A stretch of DNA of 32,808 bases from an uncultured Clostridia bacterium (GCA_946619755.1 CAMOMI010000009.1:1-32808), one strand, 5' to 3'. Positions 11,680-23,073 are shown, counted from the first letter of the stretch. Notes: generated by a model from the sequence alone, not told the origin. Program-made: numbers and translations.

Positions 11680-12069
11680 ATGGGAAAAACATATAACGCT
11701 AGAAAACGTAAAGTTAAAAAGAACGTTCCACATGGTGAAGTACATATTCATACAACCTTCAACAATACTGTAATAACTATTACTGATGCTGAAGGAAATA
11801 CTATTAGTTGGGCTTCAGCTGGAACTATGGGAATAAAAGGTAGCAAAAAGTCTACACCATTTGCTGCTGGAATGGCTGCTGAAAAAGCTGGAAAAGCCGC
11901 TGCTGACGCTGGTATGAAGACAGTAGATGTATTTGTTAAAGGATTAGGTGCTGGAAGAGAATCAGCCGTAAGATCATTAGCAACTGCTGGATTAGAAGTT
12001 AAAACAATTACCGATGTAACACCAATTCCACACAACGGATGCCGTCCACCAAAAAAACGTCGTGGATAA
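11680..12069 (+). CDS. rpsK: 30S ribosomal protein S11
   Basis: [27 protein letters not shown]...[19 protein letters not shown]. Confidence 0.98.
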   Translation: MGKTYNARKRKVKKNVPHGEVHIHTTFNNTVITITDAEGNTISWASAGTMGIKGSKKSTPFAAGMAAEKAGKAAADAGMKTVDVFVKGLGAGRESAVRSLATAGLEVKTITDVTPIPHNGCRPPKKRRG

Positions 12070-12087
12070 TAGAAAGGGAGTGTCGAG

Positions 12088-13041
12088 ATGTTAAAATTTG
12101 AAAAACCAGAATATAAAGTAAAAGAATATATTAGTGATAATTTTTACGGAAAATTTGAAATTGAACCACTAGAAAGAGGATTTGGAACAACTCTAGGAAA
12201 TGCTCTAAGAAGAGTTATGTTATCAAGTCTTCCTGGTGATGCCATTACTAGTATTAAAATAGATGGTGTTGCCCATGAATTTCAAAAAATTGATGGTGTA
12301 ATTGAAGACGTTACAGCTATCGTTTTAAACGTTAAAAGTATTGTTATAAAAAATCATTCAGATGATTATAATAAAATATTAAGATTAACTAAAAAAGGTC
12401 CTGGAGTAGTAACTGCAGCTGATATCGAACAAGATGCTGATATTGAAATCTTTAATCCAGATCAAGTTATTTGTAACTTAGCTGAAGGTGGAAGTATCAA
12501 TATTGAAATGACTATCGGTACAGGTAGAGGATATGTTAGGGCTGAAGAAAACAAAAAAACATTTGAAAAAAACAAAATGAATGTTATAGCTATCGATTCA
12601 TCATATTCTCCAATTGAAAGAATTAATTATGAAGTAGAACCTGCTAGAGTTGGCCAAAACGATCACTACGATAAATTAATTTTAGAAGTTTGGACAAATG
12701 GTTCAATCACTCCTGAAGAATCAATTGCTTTAGGAAGTAGAATTTTAATAGAACATTTTAATGTTTTAGCTGATTTAAATGAAATTGCTGATCAAACAGG
12801 ATTAATGATTGCCAAAGTTGAAGATCCTAACGTTAAGATTCTTGAAACATCAATTGATGATTTAGACTTATCAGTAAGAGCTTACAACTGCTTAAAACGT
12901 GCTGGAATAACATCACTAAAAGACTTAGTTGGCAAGAGTGAAAACGAAATGATGAAAATTAGAAACCTAGGTAAAAAATCTTTAAAAGAAGTTATGGATA
13001 AAGTTAAAGATATGGGTCTAAATTTCAGAAATGAAGACTAA
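12088..13041 (+). CDS. rpoA: DNA-directed RNA polymerase subunit alpha
   Basis: [32 protein letters not shown]-terminal domain [20 protein letters not shown]. Confidence 0.98.
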   Translation: MLKFEKPEYKVKEYISDNFYGKFEIEPLERGFGTTLGNALRRVMLSSLPGDAITSIKIDGVAHEFQKIDGVIEDVTAIVLNVKSIVIKNHSDDYNKILRLTKKGPGVVTAADIEQDADIEIFNPDQVICNLAEGGSINIEMTIGTGRGYVRAEENKKTFEKNKMNVIAIDSSYSPIERINYEVEPARVGQNDHYDKLILEVWTNGSITPEESIALGSRILIEHFNVLADLNEIADQTGLMIAKVEDPNVKILETSIDDLDLSVRAYNCLKRAGITSLKDLVGKSENEMMKIRNLGKKSLKEVMDKVKDMGLNFRNED

Positions 13042-13058
13042 TAAAGGAGGAAACAATT

Positions 13059-13400
13059 ATGGCATACAGAAAATTAGGAAGAGATAATAAACACAGAAGA
13101 AGTATGTTAGCTACTTTAACAAAACAACTAATTGAAAATGAAAGAATTGTTACAACAGAAACAAGAGCAAAAGAAGTTAGAAAATGTTTTGATAAAATGG
13201 TAACATATGGTAAAAATGGTTCTTTAGTATCTCGCAGATTAGCCCTAGCTTTCTTACATAACGATGAAGCAGCTGTTTCAAAAGTATTTAATGACATTGC
13301 TCCACGTTATAAAGAAAGAAATGGTGGATACACTAGAATTGTTAAAATGACTGAAAGAAAAGGAGATAACGCATTACAAGTTATCTTAGAATTAGTATAA
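13059..13400 (+). CDS. rplQ: 50S ribosomal protein L17
   Basis: [41 protein letters not shown]. Confidence 0.98.
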   Translation: MAYRKLGRDNKHRRSMLATLTKQLIENERIVTTETRAKEVRKCFDKMVTYGKNGSLVSRRLALAFLHNDEAAVSKVFNDIAPRYKERNGGYTRIVKMTERKGDNALQVILELV

Positions 13401-13412
13401 ATTTAAAAAGAG

Positions 13413-13442
13413 ACAATAATTCTTATGAATTGTTGTTTTTTT
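13413..13442 (+). terminator. Rho-independent terminator of the ribosomal protein operon
   Basis: ACAATAATTC-TTAT-GAATTGTTGT 10-bp stem (one G-U) followed by a T-run. Confidence 0.85.
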
Positions 13443-13455
13443 GTAAATATAATCG

Positions 13456-15477
<2,022 letters not shown>

Positions 15478-15490
15478 TAAAGGAGAAAAT

Positions 15491-16708
15491 ATGCAAGAAA
15501 AATATTATAAATATGCTAATTTGTTATTAAAAAAAGGATTATGTATAAATAAAGGAGAACCATTAGTAATCAATGCTCCTATCGAAGGTATTGATTTTAT
15601 TAGAGTATTAACCGAAGTTGCTTGTGAACTTGGTGTTAATGATATTTATTATGATTGGTATGATGATGAATTAAAACATACTGAACTTAAATACTATACT
15701 GATAATGATATTAAAAAGAGTTCTTTTTGGAATAAATCCGTTCATGATGAATATGCCAAAAAAGGTAGTGCTTTTCTATTTTTGGTATCATCTAATCCAG
15801 ACATAATGAAAGACATTGATTCAGCAAAATTAAAAATAGCATCTGAACATTCACTATATACACGTCAACTATATCGTGAAATGCAAAGTAATAATGAAGT
15901 AGATTGGTGTATTGCTTCCATTGCTACAACTGATTGGGGTAAACTATTGTTTCCAAATAGCAAAAAGCCTAAAGAGGATTTATGGAATCTCATCTTTGAT
16001 ATCTGTTTAATTAATGAAGACAACTCCCTTACAGCATGGAATAATAAAATGACAAAAAATAAAGAAGTATGTCAAAAACTAAATAATTTAAATATTAAGA
16101 GTCTCCATTATCAAAATAGTTTAGGCACTGACTTGACTATTGAATTAGCTGAGCATGCCATTTGGTGTGATGGATCCAGTAGAATAAAAGGAAGAGAACC
16201 AATTGTAAATATTCCGACTGAAGAAGTATTTACTACACCTAACAAGTTTAAGACTAATGGTATTGTCCATACTTCATTACCCCTAATCCATTCTGGTATT
16301 ATGATAAAAGACATTGTTTTAACCTTTAAAGATGGTAAAGTAATCAACTATCAAGCCAGCATGGGAGAAGAAGAATTAAAAAACATAATTGAAACAGATG
16401 ATGAATCTAATATGTTAGGTGAATGTGCCTTAGTTGATAAAAAAAGTAAAATTGCTATGTCAAATACTTTGTTTTATGAGACATTATTTGATGAAAATGC
16501 TTCTTGTCACATTGCCTTAGGCCGTGGCTTTAAGGAATGTATTACTAATGGCGACAATAAATCTGAAAAAGAACTGGAAGAAGTTGGTTATAATAAATCA
16601 AAAAATCATGTTGATATTATGATTGGCACAAGTGATTTAAACATAATTGCCAAAACGTATGATGGCAAAGAAATTCAAATTTTTAAAGATGGAAGTTTTA
16701 ATATTTAA
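15491..16708 (+). CDS. Aminopeptidase, M29 (AmpS/AmpT-like) family
   Basis: YANLLLKKGLCINKGEPLVINAPIEGIDFIRVLTEVACELGVNDIYYDWYDDELKH... EHAIWCDGSSRIKGREPIVNIPTEEVFTTPNKFKTNGIV; ATG 15491 after aaaggagaaaat. Confidence 0.9.
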   Translation: MQEKYYKYANLLLKKGLCINKGEPLVINAPIEGIDFIRVLTEVACELGVNDIYYDWYDDELKHTELKYYTDNDIKKSSFWNKSVHDEYAKKGSAFLFLVSSNPDIMKDIDSAKLKIASEHSLYTRQLYREMQSNNEVDWCIASIATTDWGKLLFPNSKKPKEDLWNLIFDICLINEDNSLTAWNNKMTKNKEVCQKLNNLNIKSLHYQNSLGTDLTIELAEHAIWCDGSSRIKGREPIVNIPTEEVFTTPNKFKTNGIVHTSLPLIHSGIMIKDIVLTFKDGKVINYQASMGEEELKNIIETDDESNMLGECALVDKKSKIAMSNTLFYETLFDENASCHIALGRGFKECITNGDNKSEKELEEVGYNKSKNHVDIMIGTSDLNIIAKTYDGKEIQIFKDGSFNI

Positions 16709-16718
16709 AACTTCTTTT
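16692..16718 (+). terminator. Rho-independent terminator overlapping the aminopeptidase stop codon
   Basis: GAAGTTTTAA-TAT-TTAAAACTTC perfect 10-bp stem then TTTT. Confidence 0.6.
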
Positions 16719-16763
16719 CTGTATAAAAAAATAATAATTATCAATAATATTAATGGTGATAAT

Positions 16764-17201
16764 ATGAATGAAAATAATGAATTGCTAATGTACATTTACA
16801 AAAATGCCGATATGGGAGTAAAATCAACTACTAAATTGATTAAATTATTAAATACTAGAGATAACAAAATTAAAAACATTGTGGAAGGTGAATTAAAAGG
16901 ATATGAAAACTTTTTAAAAAAGTCAAAAGCCCTTTTAAAGAAAAATAAAGTATCTCCAAAAGGAAGTGGTCTTATAGCTGAAATATCTTCATCAGTCGCT
17001 ATGGATATGGAATTTATAAAAGATAATAGCGATTCCAAAATAGCCGATATTCTAATCAGAGGCTTTACAATGGGAAATATTGAAATAGACAAGAAAATTG
17101 AAAAGTTTAAAGAAGATGCTGATAAAAGTATTATTAAAATTGCTAAAGATTTAAAAAAATTCGGTGAAATAAATATTGAACTATTAAAACCATATTTATA
17201 A
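16764..17201 (+). CDS. Small helical protein of unknown function (145 aa)
   Basis: ATG 16764 after ggtgata; helical Lys/Glu-rich MNENNELLMYIYKNADMGVKSTTKLIKLLN...; no family recognised. Confidence 0.7.
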   Translation: MNENNELLMYIYKNADMGVKSTTKLIKLLNTRDNKIKNIVEGELKGYENFLKKSKALLKKNKVSPKGSGLIAEISSSVAMDMEFIKDNSDSKIADILIRGFTMGNIEIDKKIEKFKEDADKSIIKIAKDLKKFGEINIELLKPYL

Positions 17202-17234
17202 TATGGTTTTTTATTATTTTTTTGATTAAAAGTA

Positions 17235-17263
17235 TTGTCAAAAAAAAAGATTTGTGTTATATT
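17235..17263 (+). promoter_or_regulatory. Vegetative promoter of tRNA-Met
   Basis: TTGTCA-N17-TATATT, 21 nt upstream of the tRNA 5' end. Confidence 0.75.
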
Positions 17264-17283
17264 AATATTGCTTTTAAATTTAT

Positions 17284-17360
17284 GGCGCTGTAGCTCAGTT
17301 GGCTAGAGCAATCGGTTCATACCCGATAGGTCGTGAGTTCGAATCTCTCCGGCGCTACCA
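17284..17360 (+). tRNA. tRNA-Met (CAU), elongator type
   Basis: Cloverleaf folds by eye: acceptor GGCGCUG/CGGCGCU, anticodon arm AUCGG-UUCAUAC-CCGAU, T-arm GUGAG-UUCGAAU-CUCUC, encoded ACCA end. No GGG/CCC anticodon stem, so not an initiator. Confidence 0.93.
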
Positions 17361-17374
17361 TATTTTGAAAATGT

Positions 17375-17399
17375 AAGCGATAATTATATCGCTTTTTTT
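17375..17399 (+). terminator. Rho-independent terminator downstream of tRNA-Met
   Basis: AAGCGATA-ATTA-TATCGCTT then T-run. Confidence 0.85.
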
Positions 17400-17441
17400 C
17401 TTTAAATGATGTTATAATATTTATGAAATGTAAGCATTAAA

Positions 17442-17552
17442 ATGGAATATACTTTAGAAGCTAATGGATTAAGAAAACATTATAAAGATTACCCGTTTAT
17501 GAACTATCAATTATAATTAGTAGGATCAGATAATACTTTTAAGAAATTATAA
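17442..17552 (+). pseudogene. Decayed N-terminal fragment of an ABC-transporter ATPase
   Basis: Hand translation MEYTLEANGLRKHYKDYPFMNYQL*LVGSDNTFKKL*; resembles an ABC ATPase start (LEANGLxKxYKDF...GxxGPNGAGKTTxxKxL) with an in-frame TAA and no intact Walker A. Confidence 0.5.
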
Positions 17553-17625
17553 ATAATTTTAAATTTTATAATAATTATATAAGATTCGCGAAAAATACAA
17601 ATACTTTTTTAGAGAAGGAGATATT

Positions 17626-18564
17626 ATGAAAATAAATGTAAATAATATTAAAGAAAAGACAAGTAATGTATTAGATAAAACAAAAATAACTGTTATTGAT
17701 GCTAAAGATATGGTAGCTAAGTCTACCAACAAAATTTCTAAAAAAGCATCGGAAACTATTGATGTTTCAAAAGAAAAGATTATTAAAATAATGGATAAAA
17801 ATGGTGATAATGAGCTAACTATCGAAGATATTATTATTGCTGGGCTTAAATTTCCTGGAATAAAGATTAAAAGAGATGAATTTTTAAGAAAAGAATTTAG
17901 CACTAATTATCCTGAAGAAGTTGTTACTGAAATAGTAGAAAACAATCCTGCTTATGCAAATATTTCTGTTGAAGAGATTGATAAGATAGCCGATAATGTA
18001 ATTCAATATGAAAGACTTCGCGTTTCAGGTATTTCAACTGCATTAAGTCTTCCAGGTGGCATTGCCATAACTGCCACATTACCTGCAGATATTGCCCAAT
18101 TTTATGGTTATATGCTACGTGCTGCTCAAAAACTATTATATCTATATGGCTTTCCAGAAATTGATGTAAAAGATGAACAATTATTAGATTCTGCCACAAT
18201 GAACACCATAATAGTTTGTATGGGTGTAATGTATGGAGTAGCTGGTGCCAACACCGCTTTAAAAACCATGGCCAAGGCATTAGGTAAAGGAGTAGAAAAA
18301 AAATTAATAAATACCGCTTTAACAAAAGGAACTATTTATCCGATAGTTAAATCCATAGCAAAGTGGTTCAATGTTCGAATGACAAAAGAAATATTCGCTG
18401 GATTTTTTAAAAACTCAATTCCTGTTGTTGGCGGAGTAATAGGCGGTGGAATTACATATGCAACTTTTAAACCATGCTGTGAAAGATTAAAAAACGCATT
18501 AAGAGAAACAAGACTTTCTAACCCTAATTACGATGATAATAATCTAGAAGAAATATCAAATTAA
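17626..18564 (+). CDS. EcsC-like protein with N-terminal EF-hand-like loop
   Basis: TALSLPGGIAITATLPADIAQFYGYMLRAAQKLLYLYGFPEI resembles EcsC-family hydrophobic core; DKNGDNELTIED EF-hand-like loop near residue 57; RBS gaaggag. Confidence 0.6.
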   Translation: MKINVNNIKEKTSNVLDKTKITVIDAKDMVAKSTNKISKKASETIDVSKEKIIKIMDKNGDNELTIEDIIIAGLKFPGIKIKRDEFLRKEFSTNYPEEVVTEIVENNPAYANISVEEIDKIADNVIQYERLRVSGISTALSLPGGIAITATLPADIAQFYGYMLRAAQKLLYLYGFPEIDVKDEQLLDSATMNTIIVCMGVMYGVAGANTALKTMAKALGKGVEKKLINTALTKGTIYPIVKSIAKWFNVRMTKEIFAGFFKNSIPVVGGVIGGGITYATFKPCCERLKNALRETRLSNPNYDDNNLEEISN

Positions 18565-18666
18565 AGCGCTTTGTCAAAATGTTAAAAAACTTTGCAAAAA
18601 TTATAAAAAGATTTGGTAGTAATGCAAAGAAGTAATAATATAAAATTTTCCTGAAAGGAGTAAAGT

Positions 18667-19101
18667 ATGAAATTAAACGAAAACATTTTATTTTTAAGAA
18701 AAAAAAATAATTTTTCACAGGAACAACTTGCAGAAAAAATAAATGTATCAAGACAAACAATATCTAATTGGGAATTAGGTGAAACTACACCAAATCCAGA
18801 ACAATTGATTCTATTATCTAAAACTTTACAAGTTAGCATTGATGAATTGTTAGGACAGGAAACTAATCATAATATTATAAATACCAGTAAGTTTAATTGT
18901 ATTTATTTAGGATCAATGATAATTGGTGGAGTTGTAGCTGCTATATATGCAAATTGTGCTAATAGATTTAGATATGATGAAATACTATTTATTATAATAG
19001 GTGGCATCGCAATTGGATATGGAGTTGGGCTAATGATTAACGGCATAGTAAACAAAATAATGTGGAAAAAATCAATTAATTTGAAGAATCAAAAGAGTTA
19101 G
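18667..19101 (+). CDS. XRE-family HTH transcriptional regulator with C-terminal transmembrane segments
   Basis: LRKKNNFSQEQLAEKINVSRQTISNWELGETTPNPEQLILLSKTLQVSIDELL plus two hydrophobic segments; RBS gaaaggag. Confidence 0.9.
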   Translation: MKLNENILFLRKKNNFSQEQLAEKINVSRQTISNWELGETTPNPEQLILLSKTLQVSIDELLGQETNHNIINTSKFNCIYLGSMIIGGVVAAIYANCANRFRYDEILFIIIGGIAIGYGVGLMINGIVNKIMWKKSINLKNQKS

Positions 19102-19114
19102 AATTGTAACCATT

Positions 19115-19145
19115 AAGAGAATATCATTTGATTTCTCTTTTTTGT
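19115..19145 (+). terminator. Putative Rho-independent terminator
   Basis: AAGAGAA...TTCTCTT stem followed by T-run. Confidence 0.6.
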
Positions 19146-19202
19146 TTACATATAATGTTTTTTCAACTTATTTATGTTAAAATAAAGCAAAGGAGTGGTA
19201 AT

Positions 19203-20090
19203 ATGATTTTGATGGTAAGTGGTAGAACAGATATCGTTGCTTTTTATTCAAAATGGTTTCTTAATCGCTATCATGAAGGATTCGTCGATGTTAGAAATCC
19301 TTTCAATCCAAAATTAGTAAGTCGTATTAACTTTGATAATGTGGACGCTATTTTGTTTTGCACTAAAAATCCTACGCCTATTGTTAAAAGATTAAAAGAA
19401 ATAACAAAACCAATATTATTTCATGTTACTTTAACTTCATATGGAAAAGATATTGAACCAAACGTTCCTGATAAAAAAGAAATAATTGAAAGCATAAAAG
19501 AAATATCTAATCAAATTGGTAAAGAAAACATTGTTATTAGATATGACCCTATTTTGATAAATGATAAATATACTGTGGATTATCACATTAATGCCTTTAA
19601 TAAAATGTGTTCCTTATTAGACGGTTATATTAATCATATTATCGTATCATTCATAGATGACTACAAGAATGTTCGTAATAATATAAAAACTTTAAAAATA
19701 AAAGAACCAACCATAGATGATTATAAAAAAATAGGAACAGAATTTAGTAAAATAGCCACTTCTCATCATATGACAGTTGGTACTTGCGCCGAAGAACATA
19801 ATCTTATCGAATACGGTTTCGTAGCAAGTGAATGCTTATCTCACATGGCCGCCTATAAACTAACAGGTAAAATTTTTAACACTCAAACAGCAAGGAAAAC
19901 AAAGTATTGCAAGTGTGTAGAAATGGTAGATATTGGTGCCTATAACTCGTGTAAACATTTATGCAAATATTGTTATGCTAACTTCAACGAAAAAGAAATT
20001 GACAAAAATATTCAAAAACATGATCCAAATAGTAGTTTGCTGTTAGGCAAATTAGAAATTGGTGATATAATAAAAGAAAGATATAAGTAA
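19203..20090 (+). CDS. DUF1848 family protein with C-terminal CX3CX2C motif
   Basis: ILFCTKNPTPIV...ILFHVTLTSYGKDIEPNVP, IRYDPILI, CKCVEMVDIGAYNSCKHLCKYCYANF; ATG 19203 preceded by aaaggagtgg. Confidence 0.85.
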   Translation: MILMVSGRTDIVAFYSKWFLNRYHEGFVDVRNPFNPKLVSRINFDNVDAILFCTKNPTPIVKRLKEITKPILFHVTLTSYGKDIEPNVPDKKEIIESIKEISNQIGKENIVIRYDPILINDKYTVDYHINAFNKMCSLLDGYINHIIVSFIDDYKNVRNNIKTLKIKEPTIDDYKKIGTEFSKIATSHHMTVGTCAEEHNLIEYGFVASECLSHMAAYKLTGKIFNTQTARKTKYCKCVEMVDIGAYNSCKHLCKYCYANFNEKEIDKNIQKHDPNSSLLLGKLEIGDIIKERYK

Positions 20091-20103
20091 AGTAGGTGAG
20101 GTT

Positions 20104-20748
20104 ATGAAAAAGAAATTGTTAATAGCCATAATTAGTTTATTAATAGGTATTGCTCTTTCTTTATTATATTTATTAAATTATTTGCCTCATAAAAAATATA
20201 CCAATGAAGATTTTAATATTGAAAAATATATTAGCAGTATTGATAAAGATGCTGATGGAATAGATGATCAAACTGACATTTTAAACAATGTTAGAGACTA
20301 TATTAAAACAAAACCTAAGTATAAAAGTAAGTATTATAGTACAGGGTATCCAAGTGATAATTATGGTGTATGCACTGATGTTGTTAATTTTGGATTAAAA
20401 AATGCCGGATATAATATGATGGAATTAGTAAATGAAGATATTAATGAACATAAAGATTTATACAAAATAGATATAATTGATAAAAATATTGATTTCAGAA
20501 GAGTTATTAATTTAAAAATATATTTTGATAATAACGCTATTTCATTAACTAAAAATATATACGACATTGACGCTTGGCAAGGAGGTGATATTATTATCTT
20601 CAAGCATCATATAGGTATCATTTCTGATAAGCGAAATAAAAAAGGTATTCCATTTGTTATTCATCATGCAAACAAATTTCAAAGAAACTATGAGGAAGAT
20701 ATCTTGGAATATCATAATGATATCATTGGTCATTATCGTATAAGTTAA
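20104..20748 (+). CDS. DUF1287 family protein with N-terminal membrane anchor
   Basis: DADGIDDQTDILNNVRDYIKTKPKYKSKYYSTGYPSDNYGVCTDVV...WQGGDIIIFKHHIGIISDKRNKKGIPFVIHHA. Confidence 0.85.
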   Translation: MKKKLLIAIISLLIGIALSLLYLLNYLPHKKYTNEDFNIEKYISSIDKDADGIDDQTDILNNVRDYIKTKPKYKSKYYSTGYPSDNYGVCTDVVNFGLKNAGYNMMELVNEDINEHKDLYKIDIIDKNIDFRRVINLKIYFDNNAISLTKNIYDIDAWQGGDIIIFKHHIGIISDKRNKKGIPFVIHHANKFQRNYEEDILEYHNDIIGHYRIS

Positions 20749-20768
20749 ATAAAAAAGAGGAGAGTATT

Positions 20769-21503
20769 ATGGAAAAAGAGAAAAAAGAAAAAGAAATAAA
20801 AGAAGAAGCAAAAGCAGAAAAAACAAAAACTTTGCCTGAAGAAAAGCAAAGCAAATTAAAAACATTAAGTAAAATTCTTTATATTTTTGCTAAGATTGCA
20901 AAAGTATGCATATTAGTTGGAGTTGTATTCGTATTTTTAGCAGCTATTATTTTACCAGTTGTTAAAAGTAATATTCGTATTGAAGATAATTCAATAATAG
21001 CATTTGGTGAAAGATTAGAATATCAAATAAATGATGATAATACAATTGATTTAATGGTTAAAAATACAACAGTAGCTACTTTAACAGATGAAGAAGCATT
21101 AGGATTTAATGTTGTAACAAAAGAATTAACTAATGAAGGACTCGCAAAAATAATATCTGTTGCTGAACTTGCTTTAATAATAGCCTTAGCTGTTATGATT
21201 GTTACATACTATGTGCTAGATAATAGTGACAAATTATTTAGAAATATTTATGATAAAGATACTCCATTCAATGAAGAAAATGTTCTTTATCTAAGAAAAA
21301 TTGGTTACTTCCTAATTGCTATAATTGGCATTGAATTCGTTTTCAGCGTAATAGGCGGTGCAGCTATTAAATATAATATTGATATTAAATTTGATTTAAG
21401 TCAAGTTGCATATGTTCTAATGGTATTTGCTATATCATATATCTTTGAATATGGTATTGTCTTACAAAAAGATTCAAAGAAAACAATATATAGTGAAAAA
21501 TAA
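20769..21503 (+). CDS. DUF2975-like multi-pass membrane protein
   Basis: Four hydrophobic segments; DTPFNEENVLYLRKIGYFL and ISYIFEYGIVLQKDSKKTI resemble DUF2975; charged Lys/Glu N-terminus. Confidence 0.55.
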   Translation: MEKEKKEKEIKEEAKAEKTKTLPEEKQSKLKTLSKILYIFAKIAKVCILVGVVFVFLAAIILPVVKSNIRIEDNSIIAFGERLEYQINDDNTIDLMVKNTTVATLTDEEALGFNVVTKELTNEGLAKIISVAELALIIALAVMIVTYYVLDNSDKLFRNIYDKDTPFNEENVLYLRKIGYFLIAIIGIEFVFSVIGGAAIKYNIDIKFDLSQVAYVLMVFAISYIFEYGIVLQKDSKKTIYSEK

Positions 21504-21516
21504 TTATAAAATAATA

Positions 21517-21545
21517 AACAGATTAGTTTTAAAATAATCTGTTTT
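21517..21545 (+). terminator. Putative Rho-independent terminator
   Basis: AACAGATTA-N9-TAATCTGTT stem followed by a short T-run. Confidence 0.5.
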
Positions 21546-21583
21546 CTGTTATAATAAACACAAAAAATTATTTGGAGGAATAT

Positions 21584-21784
21584 ATGGATATTACTATTGA
21601 TATTGATGCTTTAAGGAATGACTTAATCGATTATTTTGGTTCGGCTATGACGATAAACAAAGTTGCTATGATGGATTTAATTCAAGTTGAAAATGCCAGT
21701 GATAATGAACTAGTAAATATTGCCTTAAGAAATGGTTTTGATTTGTACAATTATGAAATAAAAAACAATAAACATACAAGATAA
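21584..21784 (+). CDS. Small protein of unknown function (66 aa)
   Basis: RBS tttggaggaatat before ATG 21584; TGTTATAAT element upstream. Confidence 0.6.
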   Translation: MDITIDIDALRNDLIDYFGSAMTINKVAMMDLIQVENASDNELVNIALRNGFDLYNYEIKNNKHTR

Positions 21785-21842
21785 TATATTGTCTAAATTA
21801 CTATTTAATTGTATAATTATTATTGAATAGGAGGAATTTAAC

Positions 21843-22601
21843 ATGTTTAATCTAAAAGGAAGAGTAGCAGTTATTACGGGAGCATCAAGCGGTTTGGGAA
21901 GACAAATGTCTAAAGCCTTTGCTAAACAAGGAGCCAATGTTGCTATTTTAGCCAGAAGAGTTGAGAAACTAGAAGAATTACAAAAAGAATTAGAAAAAGA
22001 AAACGTTAAAGTATTATCAATAAAATGCGATGTTACTAAGAATGAAGACATTGATAATGCTGCTTCTTTAGTTGAAAAAGAATTTGGGAAAGTAGATATA
22101 TTAGTGAATTGTGCTGGTTCATCTAAAGATGCCAGCGTATTAGAAATGAAGGATGAGGAATGGAATTTTACTATTGAAACCGATCTTACATCTGTCTTTA
22201 AAATGACTAGAGCATTTGCTAATATCATGAAGAAGAATAATTATGGAAGAATCATCAATATTGCTTCTATGTATGGTCTTGTTGGTAACACTGAGATACC
22301 AACGATTGCTTACCATTCAAGTAAAGGAGGAGTAGTTAACTTTACCAGAGCAGCCGCTGCTGAATTAGCCAAATATAACATTACAGTAAATGCCATTTGC
22401 CCAGGATATTTCTATACAGAATTAACAACCGCAGTATTGGATACGGATGCTTTTCAAGAATTTGCAAAAGTACATGTACCAATGGCTAGATATGGTAAAG
22501 AAGGCGAATTAAATGCTGGAGCTATTTTCTTAGCAAGTGACGAGGCAAGTTATGTAACTGGAGTTATTTTACCAATTGATGGTGGATATACTTGTATTTA
22601 A
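21843..22601 (+). CDS. SDR family oxidoreductase (FabG/gluconate 5-dehydrogenase-like)
   Basis: VAVITGASSGLGRQMSKAFAKQGANVAILAR (TGxxxGxG), NCAG, YHSSKGGVVNFTRAAAAELAKYNITVNAICPGYF. Confidence 0.93.
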   Translation: MFNLKGRVAVITGASSGLGRQMSKAFAKQGANVAILARRVEKLEELQKELEKENVKVLSIKCDVTKNEDIDNAASLVEKEFGKVDILVNCAGSSKDASVLEMKDEEWNFTIETDLTSVFKMTRAFANIMKKNNYGRIINIASMYGLVGNTEIPTIAYHSSKGGVVNFTRAAAAELAKYNITVNAICPGYFYTELTTAVLDTDAFQEFAKVHVPMARYGKEGELNAGAIFLASDEASYVTGVILPIDGGYTCI

Positions 22602-22652
22602 TAAATAAAATGCTTATATCAAAAGATAATATAAGAGAAAGAAGGTGATAAA

Positions 22653-22967
22653 ATGAATCAAAAAGCAATTGAAATACGTAACTATTCAGATCCACAAAAG
22701 GGACTAATATTTTATTCTGACGCACTTGAAAAAGTTATAGAAGCAGATTATAAAGTACCATGTGCTGTTTACACAAGCGATGGATATGACGCAACTGGTC
22801 CTATCAGTGGTGCTGGTTATTATATAGACGGTCCTTATTTATGTTATGGTGAATACTATATGAAAGAAAAAAAATATCATAAATTAACAAAGATAGAATT
22901 ATTATCCATAAAAAAACATCATAATGAATTAGAAGAAAAGTTTGCTAAGGCTCCTAAAAAAAGATAA
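22653..22967 (+). CDS. Hypothetical protein (104 aa)
   Basis: RBS gaaggtgataaa; MNQKAIEIRNYSDPQKGLIFYSDALEKV...; no family recognised. Confidence 0.65.
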   Translation: MNQKAIEIRNYSDPQKGLIFYSDALEKVIEADYKVPCAVYTSDGYDATGPISGAGYYIDGPYLCYGEYYMKEKKYHKLTKIELLSIKKHHNELEEKFAKAPKKR

Positions 22968-23073
22968 AATTTATTTTTTTACAAATAGCATTGACAATTA
23001 TCATAAATCATAAAATGATGAAAGAAAAAAATTAGTTTTAACGAAAAGTTACTAAATAATAAAGTAATAATAA

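Noticed and set aside
11748-12035. Antisense 95-aa ORF opposite rpsK
   Set aside because: Shadow ORF; Ala/Val-rich from the complement of S11 codons
17924-18325. Antisense 133-aa ORF opposite the EcsC-like gene
   Set aside because: Low-complexity Leu/His/Gln translation, no RBS, sense strand has clear coding features
21725-22228. Antisense 167-aa ORF opposite the SDR gene
   Set aside because: Sense strand encodes an unambiguous SDR; the antisense frame has no recognisable domain
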